Positions 48,509 to 60,000 of a stretch of DNA of 64,000 nucleotides are shown here, in pieces. Source of the stretch: a virus; the IMG/VR virus record IMGVR_UViG_3300013372_001471, positions 1-64,000 of that record; one strand, written 5' to 3'. A program made the translations under genes and the position numbers. Below the pieces are notes generated by a model. It did no database searches and had not been told where the DNA came from. It saw nothing but the letters and a program-made list of their open reading frames with translations. Within the stretch, counting starts at the first letter, position 1; each line of letters opens with the position of its first letter.

Positions 48509-48838
48509 TCACGGTAGTAATGTTAGTTTACCCGAACTCTGTATTAAATAAACACTTATGCTAGTTTCTTTATTAAAAAAATGTAGTTTGCCACCCATAG
48601 GTTTTTTATAGGTATACCCAATTTCTTTTAGAGCATCAACTATCTCATGTTCTTTATACATACTAGCATCTATGACATTATCAGGAAGCATAGATACATC
48701 TGATAACTTCTTTTTTAGTTCCTCAAATATACTATCAAATCCGGTTCCTTCTTTGATTGTTTTCTTATATTCGAGTATTTTTTTAACAACTCTATGTGTT
48801 ATTTCATCAATAATTGATTTAGTCATATGGCTTTTCAT
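48509..48838 (-). CDS. Hypothetical protein
   Basis: A 109-residue protein. The first half is helical (MKSHMTKSIIDEITHRVVKKILEYKKTIKEG), the second looks alpha/beta (EIVDALKEIGYTYKKPMGGKLHFFNKETSISVYLIQSSGKLTLLP). I-I-D-E at residues 9-12 could be another L/I-x-E site. An ATATTTAT motif lies 23 bases upstream, overlapping the stop of the gene before. No family recognised. Confidence 0.5.
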   Translation of the reverse strand: MKSHMTKSIIDEITHRVVKKILEYKKTIKEGTGFDSIFEELKKKLSDVSMLPDNVIDASMYKEHEIVDALKEIGYTYKKPMGGKLHFFNKETSISVYLIQSSGKLTLLP

Positions 48839-48861
48839 TTAGTTATACCTAATACTATTAA

Positions 48862-48869
48862 ATAAATAT
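48862..48869 (-). promoter_or_regulatory. ATATTTAT-class promoter-like motif
   Basis: The coding strand reads TTTTTGATATTTATTTAATAG, 23 bases upstream of the start at 48838; it overlaps the TGA stop of the gene at 48869-49258. Confidence 0.4.
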
Positions 48870-49258
48870 CAAAAAGTTTGAACTTTAACAAGAAATATCT
48901 TCACTACACGAAATCCGTCTTTATTCTTTAATAGTGCGCAGTTTCGGTATCTCTCCCATTCAATTGGATATTTTTTATCAAGCACACCGTTATTCAAATT
49001 CATTATCAATTCATTCAAAGCATTTATGGTGTATATTGTATTTGTTTCACGTTTTTGATGAACCATTATTGAATTTGGTAAAAACTTCTTGTAGCTATCC
49101 ATGATTATATTGTATGATAATATACAATCGTCTTTTATCTCAAACGATTTGAAAATGAAGATTTTATTATTTAATACTGAAAAATTTAGTTTTATTTCTT
49201 CTATTACTTTGTCTAACTCATACTTTTTAGCAAAAGTGCAAACAAGTTGTGTTTTCAA
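48869..49258 (-). CDS. Conserved phage-type hypothetical protein
   Basis: A 129-residue protein with a TTG start at 49258 (GAGAG upstream). The C-terminal half, QKRETNTIYTINALNELIMNLNNGVLDKKYPIEWERYRNCALLKNKDGFRVVKIFLVKVQTF, carries a TxYTINALNxLI motif that I associate with small proteins of T4-like phages, function unknown. No signal or membrane segment. Confidence 0.5.
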   Translation of the reverse strand: MKTQLVCTFAKKYELDKVIEEIKLNFSVLNNKIFIFKSFEIKDDCILSYNIIMDSYKKFLPNSIMVHQKRETNTIYTINALNELIMNLNNGVLDKKYPIEWERYRNCALLKNKDGFRVVKIFLVKVQTF

Positions 49259-49275
49259 TATGTCTCTCTCATTAG

Positions 49276-49461
49276 TTAAGATTTTGTGTCAGTATCATCT
49301 GGAAATTTCAATGAAAGCATTACACGAAATAATAAATCCTCGTCATCTATGTATCTTGATAATATCTCTTTTGCTGCATTCATATGTGCCTCATTGTAGA
49401 CATTGAATCTATCGGTGTTTATTTTTTCAATCAATTCTTTTGCAATCTCATTAAAATCCAT
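49276..49461 (-). CDS. Hypothetical small helical protein
   Basis: A 61-residue, mainly helical acidic protein (MDFNEIAKELIEKINTDRFNVYNEAHMNAAKEILSRYIDDEDLLFRVMLSLKF...). It precedes the gene at 48869 and is preceded by an ATATTTAT motif. No family recognised. Confidence 0.45.
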   Translation of the reverse strand: MDFNEIAKELIEKINTDRFNVYNEAHMNAAKEILSRYIDDEDLLFRVMLSLKFPDDTDTKS

Positions 49462-49503
49462 ACAAAACCATATTTGTTAATTTTACAATACATACATACT
49501 TCA

Positions 49504-49512
49504 TATAAATAT
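49504..49512 (-). promoter_or_regulatory. ATATTTAT-class promoter-like motif
   Basis: The coding strand reads GAACATATTTATATGAAG, 42 bases upstream of the start at 49461, within the gap after the polymerase-like gene. Confidence 0.45.
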
Positions 49513-49516
49513 GTTC

Positions 49517-50731
49517 TTAAATTTGTTTAATGTGTCCAAAATCTTCTCCCGAGTAAATTTTTATGGTCATATTATCAGTTTCAAATGCAGTCTTTAACAC
49601 ATCAATTAAATGTTTTTCATCTGGATGAATATCGAAAATAAATGCATCATAAAGATACATCATAAAAACTGATTTCTTATCTACTAAATGTGGTAAGATA
49701 CTTTTTATTTTACGGACATTGTATTCCGTTTCCAACGATTGTAGAACATAATTAAATACTTTATTCGGTGTTGCATCTTGAATATCTCTGAAAAGTTTTT
49801 CGTAAAACCAAGACTTCACCACACCATCAATTTGATACCGATAATACAATTCATCTATGAGTGCTTGAACGGAACGAAAGAAGGTATGATTCATAAACTC
49901 TGGAGTTATCATCCCATATATGTTCTGGAATACTTTACCTTTGAATTGGTCATAGTCCATATCTATTCCCAAATCATTTTGTATTTGTTCGTAAGGATGA
50001 TATTCAAATCTATAATCTAATATCTTTGCCAATAATTTTATATGGAAAGCATCGTAGTCAAACTGAACAATCTTTCCTCCATCAAACCGTGAACGAATTT
50101 TATCTCTACTACCGTCTTTCTTATTCATTGCAGAGAAGTTAAATCCACCCCAAGCATTACTTGGTCTGCCTGTTGCCGTATACCACATATAATTTTGTTT
50201 CTTCCATTCGTCACCAACAAGAATATCATTTTTTTCAATCTCATGGAATACATTTATGAAATCATTACAATAGTCTATGCAATTTTGAGTAATTGGATTA
50301 TCTTCATAAATCTTCATAACATATCTTGCAATTCTTCTTGCCCATTCCAATTGTTTTGAAAGTGGTATGACTTGACCTAAATCTTCTATCTTGTAAAATT
50401 TGTTTGCAAGTATTTCCATTCCTTTCGGGTAAAATTCATGTGGGTTTATGCTGTCTGATATGTAGTAATGAAGATATGAATTTATATCAATACCATCGGT
50501 TATATTGTTATACACTAACGTCTTTTTATTGAACACAAGGGTTTTGGGATGCAAACGAATATCATGTAAACTAATATCACTATCAATTTCATCTGGATGT
50601 GTAAAGTTTAGGTATTGTTCTTCGCCATCCGTAAAAAGAAAATACATACCAACGATACTAACAATAGATTGATGTTTGTTTGGATTGCTTGTGATTGGAA
50701 TGCAAACCGAAGGTTTTTCTTGAAATATCAT
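49517..50731 (-). CDS. Small family-A DNA-polymerase-like protein
   Basis: A 404-residue protein whose last 220 residues follow the polymerase-I palm and fingers: TATGRPSNAWGGFNFSAMN (185-203, family TGR-x-S-S...N-x-Q-N/S), IRSRF (212-216), motif A VQFDYDAFHIKLLA with Asp225, motif B K264-x5-Y-G (FKGKVFQNIYGM, 263-274), NYVLQSLETE and motif C YLYDAF with Asp362. The usual motif C His-Asp-Glu is Tyr-Asp-Ala, so the second acidic residue is missing. The N-terminal 180 residues lack exonuclease motifs. With a family-B polymerase already present, it may act in repair, or be a catalytically altered DNA-binding protein. Confidence 0.7.
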   Translation of the reverse strand: MIFQEKPSVCIPITSNPNKHQSIVSIVGMYFLFTDGEEQYLNFTHPDEIDSDISLHDIRLHPKTLVFNKKTLVYNNITDGIDINSYLHYYISDSINPHEFYPKGMEILANKFYKIEDLGQVIPLSKQLEWARRIARYVMKIYEDNPITQNCIDYCNDFINVFHEIEKNDILVGDEWKKQNYMWYTATGRPSNAWGGFNFSAMNKKDGSRDKIRSRFDGGKIVQFDYDAFHIKLLAKILDYRFEYHPYEQIQNDLGIDMDYDQFKGKVFQNIYGMITPEFMNHTFFRSVQALIDELYYRYQIDGVVKSWFYEKLFRDIQDATPNKVFNYVLQSLETEYNVRKIKSILPHLVDKKSVFMMYLYDAFIFDIHPDEKHLIDVLKTAFETDNMTIKIYSGEDFGHIKQI

Positions 50732-50760
50732 ATACTAATTTGGATTGATTGTAACATAAC

Positions 50761-50769
50761 CCAAATATA
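50761..50769 (-). promoter_or_regulatory. TATATTTG promoter-like motif
   Basis: The coding strand reads ATGATTATATTTGGGTTATG, 30 bases upstream of the polymerase-like start, in the 69-base gap after the structural block. Confidence 0.4.
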
Positions 50770-50800
50770 ATCATTTTTTTTGTAAATTCAAAATAAAAAT

Positions 50801-51622
50801 TTATAGATTATTCAATCCAAATCCGGGAATTTTATCCTCTGCTGTATCTGAAACGTTTTCTCGACTTACATTCGGTATAGATGTTTCGATAGAGATTGGC
50901 GTATTAGATATAGGTTCTTTTGTTTCAACTCTTGGTTTTACAGCTGGAACATTCTCATACACAGTCAATTCTCTTGGATTGCGAACTAGTTGTTTAATCA
51001 AACGAAACTTTTTTGAATATCTATCTATAATTCTTAAATTAGTATCTATAACACCTGGCATTTTTAATAAGTATCCATCGTGAATATCATATTCAGGACC
51101 GTCAACTTTCCAAGGCATTGAAATCATTTCATATAGATATTGGTTTATACCAATGGTGCTATCACCATACTCCTGTGATTGTTCTGGAGATATTTCAAAA
51201 AATACCCGTTCTCTCTCATTTCTTTTTGTAACAAAATATCTATATGTTGATCCCGCGTCAATCTCTTTTTGTGTCAGTTGTCTTTTTACAGGTCTAGGTG
51301 ATGTGAATTTATAGTATTCATCTGTATTGTTTCTTTTCTTTCTACGAATGCCTGGATTATTTGTTCCTGTTTTGTAAAAATGTTTTAGGTCATAATACTT
51401 CTTTTTTGGCTCTGATAAATTTCTAAACCTTATTAGTCTTTCTGATTTCAATGGGTTCCATTCATGTTCGGTAAAGACTTCACCAGTTGTATATCTGTGA
51501 TAAAAACCAACATAATCTGTAAAGTCTCTAAGCAACATAAATTCGCGGCCATTAGTAAATAGATTTTTTACTATTTGACTTTCAGGATAATAAATTTTTT
51601 GTCTATAATCTTTTATATTCAT
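50801..51622 (-). CDS. Virion-block protein of unknown function
   Basis: A 273-residue protein starting MNIKDYRQKIYYPESQIVKNLFTNGREFMLLRDFTDYVGFYHRYTTGEVFTEHEWNP. This G-x-EF-x-L...YVGFYHxY-TGEV-TE pattern is shared, to my recollection, by hypothetical proteins near baseplate genes of environmental myoviruses. The C-terminus is polar and disordered. Its ATG at 51622 overlaps the stop of the preceding virion gene (TAATG), so it is co-expressed with tail genes. Probably structural or assembly-related. Confidence 0.5.
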   Translation of the reverse strand: MNIKDYRQKIYYPESQIVKNLFTNGREFMLLRDFTDYVGFYHRYTTGEVFTEHEWNPLKSERLIRFRNLSEPKKKYYDLKHFYKTGTNNPGIRRKKRNNTDEYYKFTSPRPVKRQLTQKEIDAGSTYRYFVTKRNERERVFFEISPEQSQEYGDSTIGINQYLYEMISMPWKVDGPEYDIHDGYLLKMPGVIDTNLRIIDRYSKKFRLIKQLVRNPRELTVYENVPAVKPRVETKEPISNTPISIETSIPNVSRENVSDTAEDKIPGFGLNNL

Positions 51623-53643
51623 TATCCTAACCTCATAATTCCTTTCAAACTTGTTTCCCAAGTATTAACATCTATTTTATTATTGATACCATTGATTGCA
51701 AATACAGAACCGCCATATCCTGGTGGTTTAAGATTTGTATTTATTGCCTCATTGAAGCCCCATCCGGAACACCCATCTATCGTTACACCAAAATCTATTG
51801 GAAACAATACCCTCTTTTTTGAATGATGTCCACCCATAGCTTTTTTCTTCAACTTCAAACAACCTTTCATCGAATCGCCCCATGTAGTATTTATTCCATT
51901 TTGATCGGCTTGATTTAATAAATCTTGAATTGCTGATCCTGGATTTGAACCATGTGTTGCACCTGGTTTAGCAGGTGTATCAACATTACCGCCACCCATT
52001 ATTGCAGCACCCATTGTTGAACTTGTTTTACATGATATACTAACATTTTTAAGCATGGGTTTACCGAAACTTGCATTGAAACCGAACCCACTTTGGGGAT
52101 CACAATAACTCATATCTTCTACTGAAAGGACTGATAGTGATTTACCAACACCGCCACAACTTGGAAATTTCTCAATAACTTGTGTTGCTAACTGCCACCA
52201 ATCACCAGATGCTTCATTGGCTCTCTTACATAGTTCATTCAAAAAACTTGTTAAATTCTTTTGATTAGCATTACCATCGTTATTATCATTAAAAAATTGT
52301 CTCCAAGTTTCTTTAACATAATCACAATTAAACCATATACTACCTATTGGACTTCGGTTTGTTGGCATAGCAGGACTTCCACCCTTATATGTGCATTGTG
52401 GCCATAAAACTTCCATAGGATATGAACTCATAAACCCATCTGATCCAGGACCACCTGCCTTTGTTTTATTCGCAATATCAACCCCCTTAACTGCTCCCTT
52501 TGTTGCTGAAACAATTAGTGGTTTTAGGTAATCCTCCATACTTCCAAAATTAACATACCAAAACTTTTTAACAATTGGTTTTGTTATTTGGCCGGCACTA
52601 CCTGCACTGCCACCAGAAGGCGGTGGTGTTCCAGACGAACCTTGACTTCCCTGACTACCGGCAGCACCAACAGCAGCTTCATCAAATTTATTAACTTCAT
52701 CTGTTTCTGGTGGATCGGGTTGCCATGGTATACCAACTGCAATATATCTTAAACTGCCAATTGTTGTTGCTCCTTGTACCTCCCATGCTTTAATACCATA
52801 TATTTGTTCTGGAGCACCAGTGCCAGGTGTCAATGCTCCCATTACTGAACCTGCTGCTCCACCGCTTCCGGCAGATGGCAATGGATTTAATTGAGCCATT
52901 GCTTGATCTATAGAAGTTCCCAAATCTGCACCAACAGCTTTAAGTTGCTTAGCATCAAGTGGAGCAAACGGAGGATCATTTGGGGTAGCAGTTGTTGATG
53001 CTCCTGCTGCACCAGATGGACCGGTTGAAGTGCTGGAAGGTGTAGTTTCTGCGTTTGGCTTTGAAAGATTACCAGTTACTCCGGTTGCAATAACACCTTG
53101 AGCAAGAAGTGATGTGGATGCATTGATAGAAACATCGGTATTTACAGACCAACTAAAATCCATAACCATACCACTAAAACCAAATTTCGAAGCACACTGC
53201 GAACTTGCCCACGTTGTCCATCCAAAAGAAACACCTATGTTTGCACCTGGTTTGAAAAATGAACCACCAAATCCTATATCAAGACCACTAGCAGTTAGTG
53301 CAGGATAAATTGTAAAACTGATTGATGCCTTTATTACCGATCCCATTGCACCTTCATTTGATGTATCAACACCGGTTAAAATTGGTAGAGTTGGTGTGTG
53401 TGACTTGGGTTTATACAATGAAATATCACCACCCTTTGTTATATGTTCTTTCCCTTTTGGAAAAGTTAAACCACCAGCATTTGCCCAAGTTTTTCTACCG
53501 TATGCCCAATAAATACCAGCAGCAGATGGATCTGCACCACCACGAATTTTTTTACCGTAAACAATACCACGAGCATTAACTTCACCAGCGCCTGGACCTG
53601 GCGGCCGAAGAAACGGGTTTGTTACACCTATACTCCATGCCAT
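51622..53643 (-). CDS. Putative baseplate/tail hub protein
   Basis: A 673-residue protein. The N-terminal 200 residues show strand-rich SVIKASISFTIYPALTASGLDIGFGGSFFKPGANIGVSFGWTTWA...FSGMVMDFSWSVNTDVSINASTSLLAQG, resembling tail hub/baseplate proteins that assemble as trimers. A Gly/Ser/Ala-rich linker (about 200-345) precedes a C-terminal domain with conserved cysteines. Its position between the LysM-like baseplate gene and the other structural genes supports the call; the exact role is inferred. Confidence 0.5.
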   Translation of the reverse strand: MAWSIGVTNPFLRPPGPGAGEVNARGIVYGKKIRGGADPSAAGIYWAYGRKTWANAGGLTFPKGKEHITKGGDISLYKPKSHTPTLPILTGVDTSNEGAMGSVIKASISFTIYPALTASGLDIGFGGSFFKPGANIGVSFGWTTWASSQCASKFGFSGMVMDFSWSVNTDVSINASTSLLAQGVIATGVTGNLSKPNAETTPSSTSTGPSGAAGASTTATPNDPPFAPLDAKQLKAVGADLGTSIDQAMAQLNPLPSAGSGGAAGSVMGALTPGTGAPEQIYGIKAWEVQGATTIGSLRYIAVGIPWQPDPPETDEVNKFDEAAVGAAGSQGSQGSSGTPPPSGGSAGSAGQITKPIVKKFWYVNFGSMEDYLKPLIVSATKGAVKGVDIANKTKAGGPGSDGFMSSYPMEVLWPQCTYKGGSPAMPTNRSPIGSIWFNCDYVKETWRQFFNDNNDGNANQKNLTSFLNELCKRANEASGDWWQLATQVIEKFPSCGGVGKSLSVLSVEDMSYCDPQSGFGFNASFGKPMLKNVSISCKTSSTMGAAIMGGGNVDTPAKPGATHGSNPGSAIQDLLNQADQNGINTTWGDSMKGCLKLKKKAMGGHHSKKRVLFPIDFGVTIDGCSGWGFNEAINTNLKPPGYGGSVFAINGINNKIDVNTWETSLKGIMRLG

Positions 53644-53645
53644 AA

Positions 53646-53981
53646 TTACCTCATAAAATTATACTGTTGAAACAGAGCACCTATACCTGTTATTTTATCA
53701 TAGTATGGTATTCGTATTACTAATCCAGGAGGTATTACTAAACTTCCTCTACCTAAATTATTAACGGAAGCAAGAACAAACCAATAAGATGCATCCCCAT
53801 AATAATCAAACGCGAGATTATCTAATCTATCCCCTAAATGTGAAACTATGAAAATATCTTCATTATTAGAAAAACCGGGATAAAAAATGCTAGATAATCT
53901 ACTAACTCTTTTTTGTGTGCCATCTGGGTTAGTTTTATTTATTCCAGTTATAGTATTACATTCTTCATATCTATTGGGCAT
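53646..53981 (-). CDS. LysM/gp53-like baseplate protein
   Basis: A 111-residue protein whose second half (GDRLDNLAFDYYGDASYWFVLASVNNLGRGSLVIPPGLVIRIPY) is a LysM-like fold with D-x-L...YYGD-x-x-YW...N-x-L...I-x-P-G-x-x-I-x-IP, as in T4 gp53 and related baseplate wedge or tail-tube-terminal proteins. It lies between the giant repeat protein and the hub-like protein. An ATATTTAT motif lies 34 bases upstream. Confidence 0.8.
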   Translation of the reverse strand: MPNRYEECNTITGINKTNPDGTQKRVSRLSSIFYPGFSNNEDIFIVSHLGDRLDNLAFDYYGDASYWFVLASVNNLGRGSLVIPPGLVIRIPYYDKITGIGALFQQYNFMR

Positions 53982-54015
53982 AGTATCCTTTTGCTATAAA
54001 ATATACAACATACTA

Positions 54016-54023
54016 ATAAATAT
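54016..54023 (-). promoter_or_regulatory. ATATTTAT-class promoter-like motif
   Basis: The coding strand reads GGTATATTTATTAGTATG, 34 bases upstream of the baseplate protein start. It contains parts of both motif classes (ATATTTAT and TTAGTAT). Confidence 0.5.
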
Positions 54024-54047
54024 ACCGTAAAATAAAATTACAATATA

Positions 54048-57000
54048 TTAAGGGGGATTTTTATTTGATGCTTGTTTAGCAGCATCTTGAGCAGCTTTCT
54101 TAGCAGTTTCATCTGCGATTCTCTTTGCTTCAGCTTCTTCATAAGCTTTGGTATCTGCTGCATATTTCTTCTGTTCTTCCGCGTCCGCAGCGTCTAACGC
54201 CTCGTCTCTAGCTCTATTCTTTTCAAATGATTCTTGCTGACTTGCAGGCAGCCAGGTGTACACAGTTTCTTCCTTTTCTTCAAATTCATCGTCTTTACCA
54301 CCTGGTTTTTCTATTCTAACTTTTTGTTTAACAGGAACTTTAACATATCCCATTTTCTTATAGTCTTCATCTGATAATCCATCGCCGTCTTTAATGTCCT
54401 CAAATGGTTTTAAGTCTGCTTCTCTTGTTGGATCTTCATCTGCTGGTGGTTTAGCATCACCATCATTTGTTCGGAAGAAGTTTATTCTTTCATCATTTGA
54501 CGATATTGCTGGCATTAAACCATCACCGTTAATATCATCATACAATGAATACATGACACCACCCCATTCAGGACGATAATTACCTATGACAGTAAATCCA
54601 ACTGCAACCTGTATTGTTTTTGGTAGTTGTAATACGCCTGGTTTTGCTTCTTCATTATTATAGTTCTTATCTTCTTTCAAGTGTCCAGTTTCCCAAGTTC
54701 CACCAACATTATCAAATGTATATGATAACGAATTTATGAATCCAGGCGTCTTTCTGAATAGATGCCCTATGTTCAAACGGCATATTGGGGATCTAAATTT
54801 TCCACTACTATAATCTGGAGCAGTCCATGATGCAAGATAATTCAATTTACGCCACGTTGCCGCCTGTTCATCGCGAGATCCAATGTGAACAGTAAATCCA
54901 AAACTAACATCTCTTTCATAAGAACCGTATAAGTAAATTGGATCCCCTCTACCCATATACATTTGAGGACTCCAACTTGGTTTGTGATTGTCAGTTATGC
55001 TATCAAATGCTGCTCTAAAAACTATTGCTTCAGCCGCTTTGCCGGTTGCTCCTTTACCCGATAATTGTGTGCTTGTAAAATAAAATGTTATTAAATCTTT
55101 TTTACCTGGAATTTCTGTATCATTAAGTTCATATACGTCTGCATCATTCATTAGTTTGACAGGATCTCTCCATTTTTTGAAATCTATTATGTTTATACGG
55201 TCTCCTCTAAACTCATACCCATCACCTTGTTTTTTTACAACTTTACCACCATTGTATTTTATATTACTTCTGAATGGTTTACTTCTATCTGCACCAACTT
55301 TACCAGGATTACCAAAACCAAACTTATCTTCCAAATTATTTGTCTTGTAATCTATTACAGCAGGATCAGTAGAAAATGTTTTCTTTTTGTCACCCCATTC
55401 AATATCATGTCTAAAATCATTATAGTCATGTGAACGGTTTGCATCTCCACGTGGAATCTTTTTAAGTTTTCCGTAAGCAACCGCAGCATACTGTTTAATC
55501 GGTGCATCTGCTTGTGTTTGTCCAGTTGGTATTTGTTTTAATACATCTGGTAATTGTATTGGCATTGTTGATTGAATATCGGTATCACCTGCAATGTTTG
55601 CACGGGTTCTATCAATATAAGCAATAGGTCTTGGTGTAAACGGATCTTTTTGTTGAATTAACTTATATGCACTTGGTTGAATAAAAGCAGAATTATCAGG
55701 ATTAGTTTTACCACCAGGATATTCTTGACTTTCTTTTCCAGACAAAGTTGAACCACTAACCAAATATGATAGAGCAGTCATTAAACCATCAAAGGTATTT
55801 GATGATTCTCTATATTGTTTTTCTAATCGTCCCGAATAGGTATTATTTGTTCCGGCTTCGTCTTCTGCAGAATCACCGGTTTTTGTTTTAGGACCAAACC
55901 AAGTTTCTCTTTTTGCTGTTGATGGATATGATTCTGGTAAAATTCCAGACGTATCATAATGAATCATAAATGGATGACTGGCTCTATTTATTATGGTTTC
56001 ACCATTTGGATCAGTTCCAGAATTAGGTCCACCTAAACCACTCAATCTATAAATTTTAGAGCCCCTTTCTTTTTGTGCACTTGATATTGCAGCCGGAAGT
56101 TTTGAATTTATAGGAACAAATGCAGATGGTATCAATTCGGATAAAAGAGCAATCAATCTATTATATTTGTAAACAGAATATACATTACTTGTCTTTTGTA
56201 TTGCAGATGATAATATAGTTCCACCATTTGATGACTCTCTTGGGAATTTCATAACATCTATTTTATTACCAAATTGATTATCTGCAGAAGGATTCATTTT
56301 CTTAACAACTCTTTCATAATAATCGAAGTCATCAAGATTATTAGAACTTGGTTTATCGCCATGACGAATACGAATAGCACGACCCCTTAATGTATTATCA
56401 CGTATTGCATTAAGTAATGAGTCTGAATTATACATTCTTGTCTTTGCCGTTGGAGAAGACAAAGTGCCAGGATTATCCCAATCATTGAGTGTATCAACGA
56501 ATGGATTATTGTCATATAATTGTGTTTGTAATGTTTCCCATTTTTGACCGCGAGGACTTTTCAACCACAAATCAATTCGTTTTACATCTAACGCATTTAT
56601 ATCACTAAATTGATCCGAATACCCACCTTTTGAAACAAAATCTACAGATCCGCTAGGAAATCTTGAATTACCCCATCTTTCGTTCTTAACAACATCTTTT
56701 ATTTGAATACCACGAAGAACATAAGGATCCTGTCTAAACCCACTTGAATTATATGAATCCGTATCTAATTGAAACTTTCTGTATTGTAAATTTAATTGCC
56801 CACCATTTTCAGAATATCCATACAAATAACTTCCGTTAATTTGTCTATTATCTCGCATGGTTCTTTCATACTTCTTATTGTAAGCACCTGCAGTTTTTGG
56901 TAATACTGTTCTACTTGATACATAATACGGATGTGTTGAATCATTTATTGTTATATTTGGAACTTGATTCTCCAAAGAAGCAAGAGTTCCTGGTTGTGTC

Positions 57001-60000
57001 CAAGGACGTTTACCCAAAGATAACGGTGCAAATTCTTCACCTTTAACAGTTGTTACTCCTCCGGAAGCACGAGCATTAGAAACCGCAAGTCTTCCACCAT
57101 CATCTAAATTATATGTTAATGTTGGATTGATTATTGGATAAAGAGTTCCATCATTTGTTGACATCTTCGGTAAGAAACCGTCTCGTTTTACCGGAGAAAA
57201 ACCAAAGAAGTTTGTAACTGGAGTATCTAACCCACCAAATTTAATTTTGTTAGGTCCGCTTTCGGTTGAGTGTATTGAATATCCAGATTGATAATTTGTT
57301 TTTGTTTTATCCGTGTAGAATGTTTGGAAACCTCTACCGGCTTGTGTTGTATTGTTTTTTTGCTGAACATCAATATATTGTTTACCAGTTGGTGTTCTGT
57401 ATAACCCAAAGTAATTATTACTTGGTGCACCGGTCCTGGATCCTTTCCAAGCAAATTCAGATGATTCAGTTGAGTATTCTGTTAGTGGTCTTCCACTACC
57501 TTTTCGCATTATATCTATTGAGAAACCACTTTGGTTATTATCTGGAAAATAATTTATACCAGTCGGTCTTAAACCTGCAAAACCAAATCTTGAAGATTCA
57601 TTTATGTATTCCGTATCTGGATTACCTGCGCCCTTTGGCATAATATCAATAGTGAAACCACCTTGGTTATCATCTGGAAAGAAACTTTGTTTAGCAGGCC
57701 TACCACCGTCAAAATCAAATATAGAAGATTCTGTCTTGTATTCTGTTCCAGGTCTACTACTACCTTTTGCCATAATATCAAGAGTAAATCCAGTTTGGTT
57801 ACTATCTGGAAAGAAACTTTGTGGTTTTGGTCTACTACCGTCAAAATCAAACCTTGAAGAATCAGCAACATATTCTGTTGGAGGTAAACCTTCGTTTCTC
57901 TTAATATCCATAGTGAAACCGGATTGATTTGTATTGGCAAAGAAATCAATTACCGATTCTAATGGATTACCTGGTCTTCCACCCTTAAATGTATAGAATG
58001 AACTCTCATGGAAATACTCTGTTCCAGTTGGTTTACTTTTCCCCTTTGGTTGTATGTTTAGAGTAAATCCTGTTTGATTTATTTTCTCTTTATCAAAGTA
58101 ATCTGTGCCAGCTTTTGGAAACTTTCCAGTAAATGTAAATTCAGAAGAATCTTTTACATACTTACTATCGTATAATTCGGGAAGTCTATGAAAACCTATG
58201 GTTGTAAACTTACCTTTCAAATCAAAATAATTTACTTGTGGAGCTTCATCACGACTACCGTTCCAATCAAATATAGATATTTCTGGAACATATTTCGTGT
58301 CATATATTTCCGCAAGTCTATGAAAACCGGCAGTAGTAACTCTTTTGCGAATATCAAAAAAGTTTACTTCTGGAGAATCACTACGACTTCCATCCCAATC
58401 AAATTCAGAAGATTCTTTAATATACTTTGAATCATACTTTTGTGCAAGTATATGAAAACCTGTTTTTGTAAATTTATCAGGCAAGTCAAAATAATTAACT
58501 GCGGGTGCGGCAGACCTATTTCCATCCCAATCAAACCGTGATGATTCTTTTATGTATTTGGATTCATATTCTTTGGCAAATGTATAAAATCCTGCATTTG
58601 TATGAGTTGATTGTAAATCAAAATAGTTTATTGCAGGTGCATCATTTCTTAAACCATTCCAATCAAATTCAGAAGAATCCTTAATATATTTTGATTCCTT
58701 GAATGAAGGGAATGTATGAAATCCAACACTTGTAAATCTACCCAACAAATCAAAATAATTAACTGCGGGAGCATTTTGTTTCGTTCCATCAAAATCAAAC
58801 TGTGAAGAATCTTTTACATATCGTGTATCATACAGTCCATGAAATTTATCAAATCCACTATTAGCATATTGGTTCTGTATATCAAAATAATTAACAACAG
58901 GTGCATCTTGTCTATTTGCATTCCATGTATGTATTGAAGATTCATTTATGTATTTTGTTTCTAAAAATGGAATAAATATATCAAATCCAGAAGTTGCATT
59001 TTTTACTGGTATATCCAAGTAGTTTACAAAAGGAGCATCATCTCTTGTTCCAACCCAAGTAAATCTTGATGAATCTGGAACATACAAAGATTCGTATGGT
59101 TGAGCAAATGTTGTGAACCCATCAGTAGTTTTTCCCGCCGTTAAATCAAAATAATTTACTGCTGGTGCATCTTGTCTGTTTCCATCCCAAATAAATTCTG
59201 ATATGTTTTTTAGATATTTGGAATCATACTTTTGAGCAAATACGTGAAAACCAGTTGATGTAAATTGTTTGAATTGATCCAAATAATTAACTGCAGGTGC
59301 ATTTTGTGTGGAATTTCCTACCCACACAAATGTGGAAGAATCTTGAACATATTTTGAATCCATAAACCCCGCAAAGTTATGGAATCCCATATTAGAATTT
59401 ACACCAGCTTGATCGAAATAGTTTACAGTTGGCGATTGTTGTTTGTTTCCATCCCAATCAAATATAGATGAATCTGGAATATAATCAGATTGACCTTGTA
59501 AAGCAAATTTTGTAAATCCATCTGATGTATTCAAGAATATATTATCAAAGTAGTTTACAGTTGGAGCACCTAACCTATTTCCTTGCCATCCTAAAAATGA
59601 TGTTTCAGTTTTATATTCTGTTATTTGCGGTTGTGCAAATATAGTAAATCCACCAAGAGTATTGTTATTATTACCATCAAAGTAATTTACACCAGTTATT
59701 TTTGTAAAATCATATTGAGAAGAATTTGGTTGGTAAAGAGATTCTGCTGGATTAACAAATGTTTGAAATCCTCTACCATTTGTATCAGCAAATGCATTTG
59801 TAAACGGACCATCATCTGATCCACCTGTCCATACAAATTGTGAAAAACCAATATACTTACTATCACCAATTTGTTGTCTTTGATTAAATCCTATTGCAAA
59901 CTGATTTGAGAAAAAGTTTACTTCTTGTAATCCTAAAATAGAATACAATGAATTTATCGATTTCTCATATCTTCCGCCTGGAAATGTTGGTGTTATTCCA

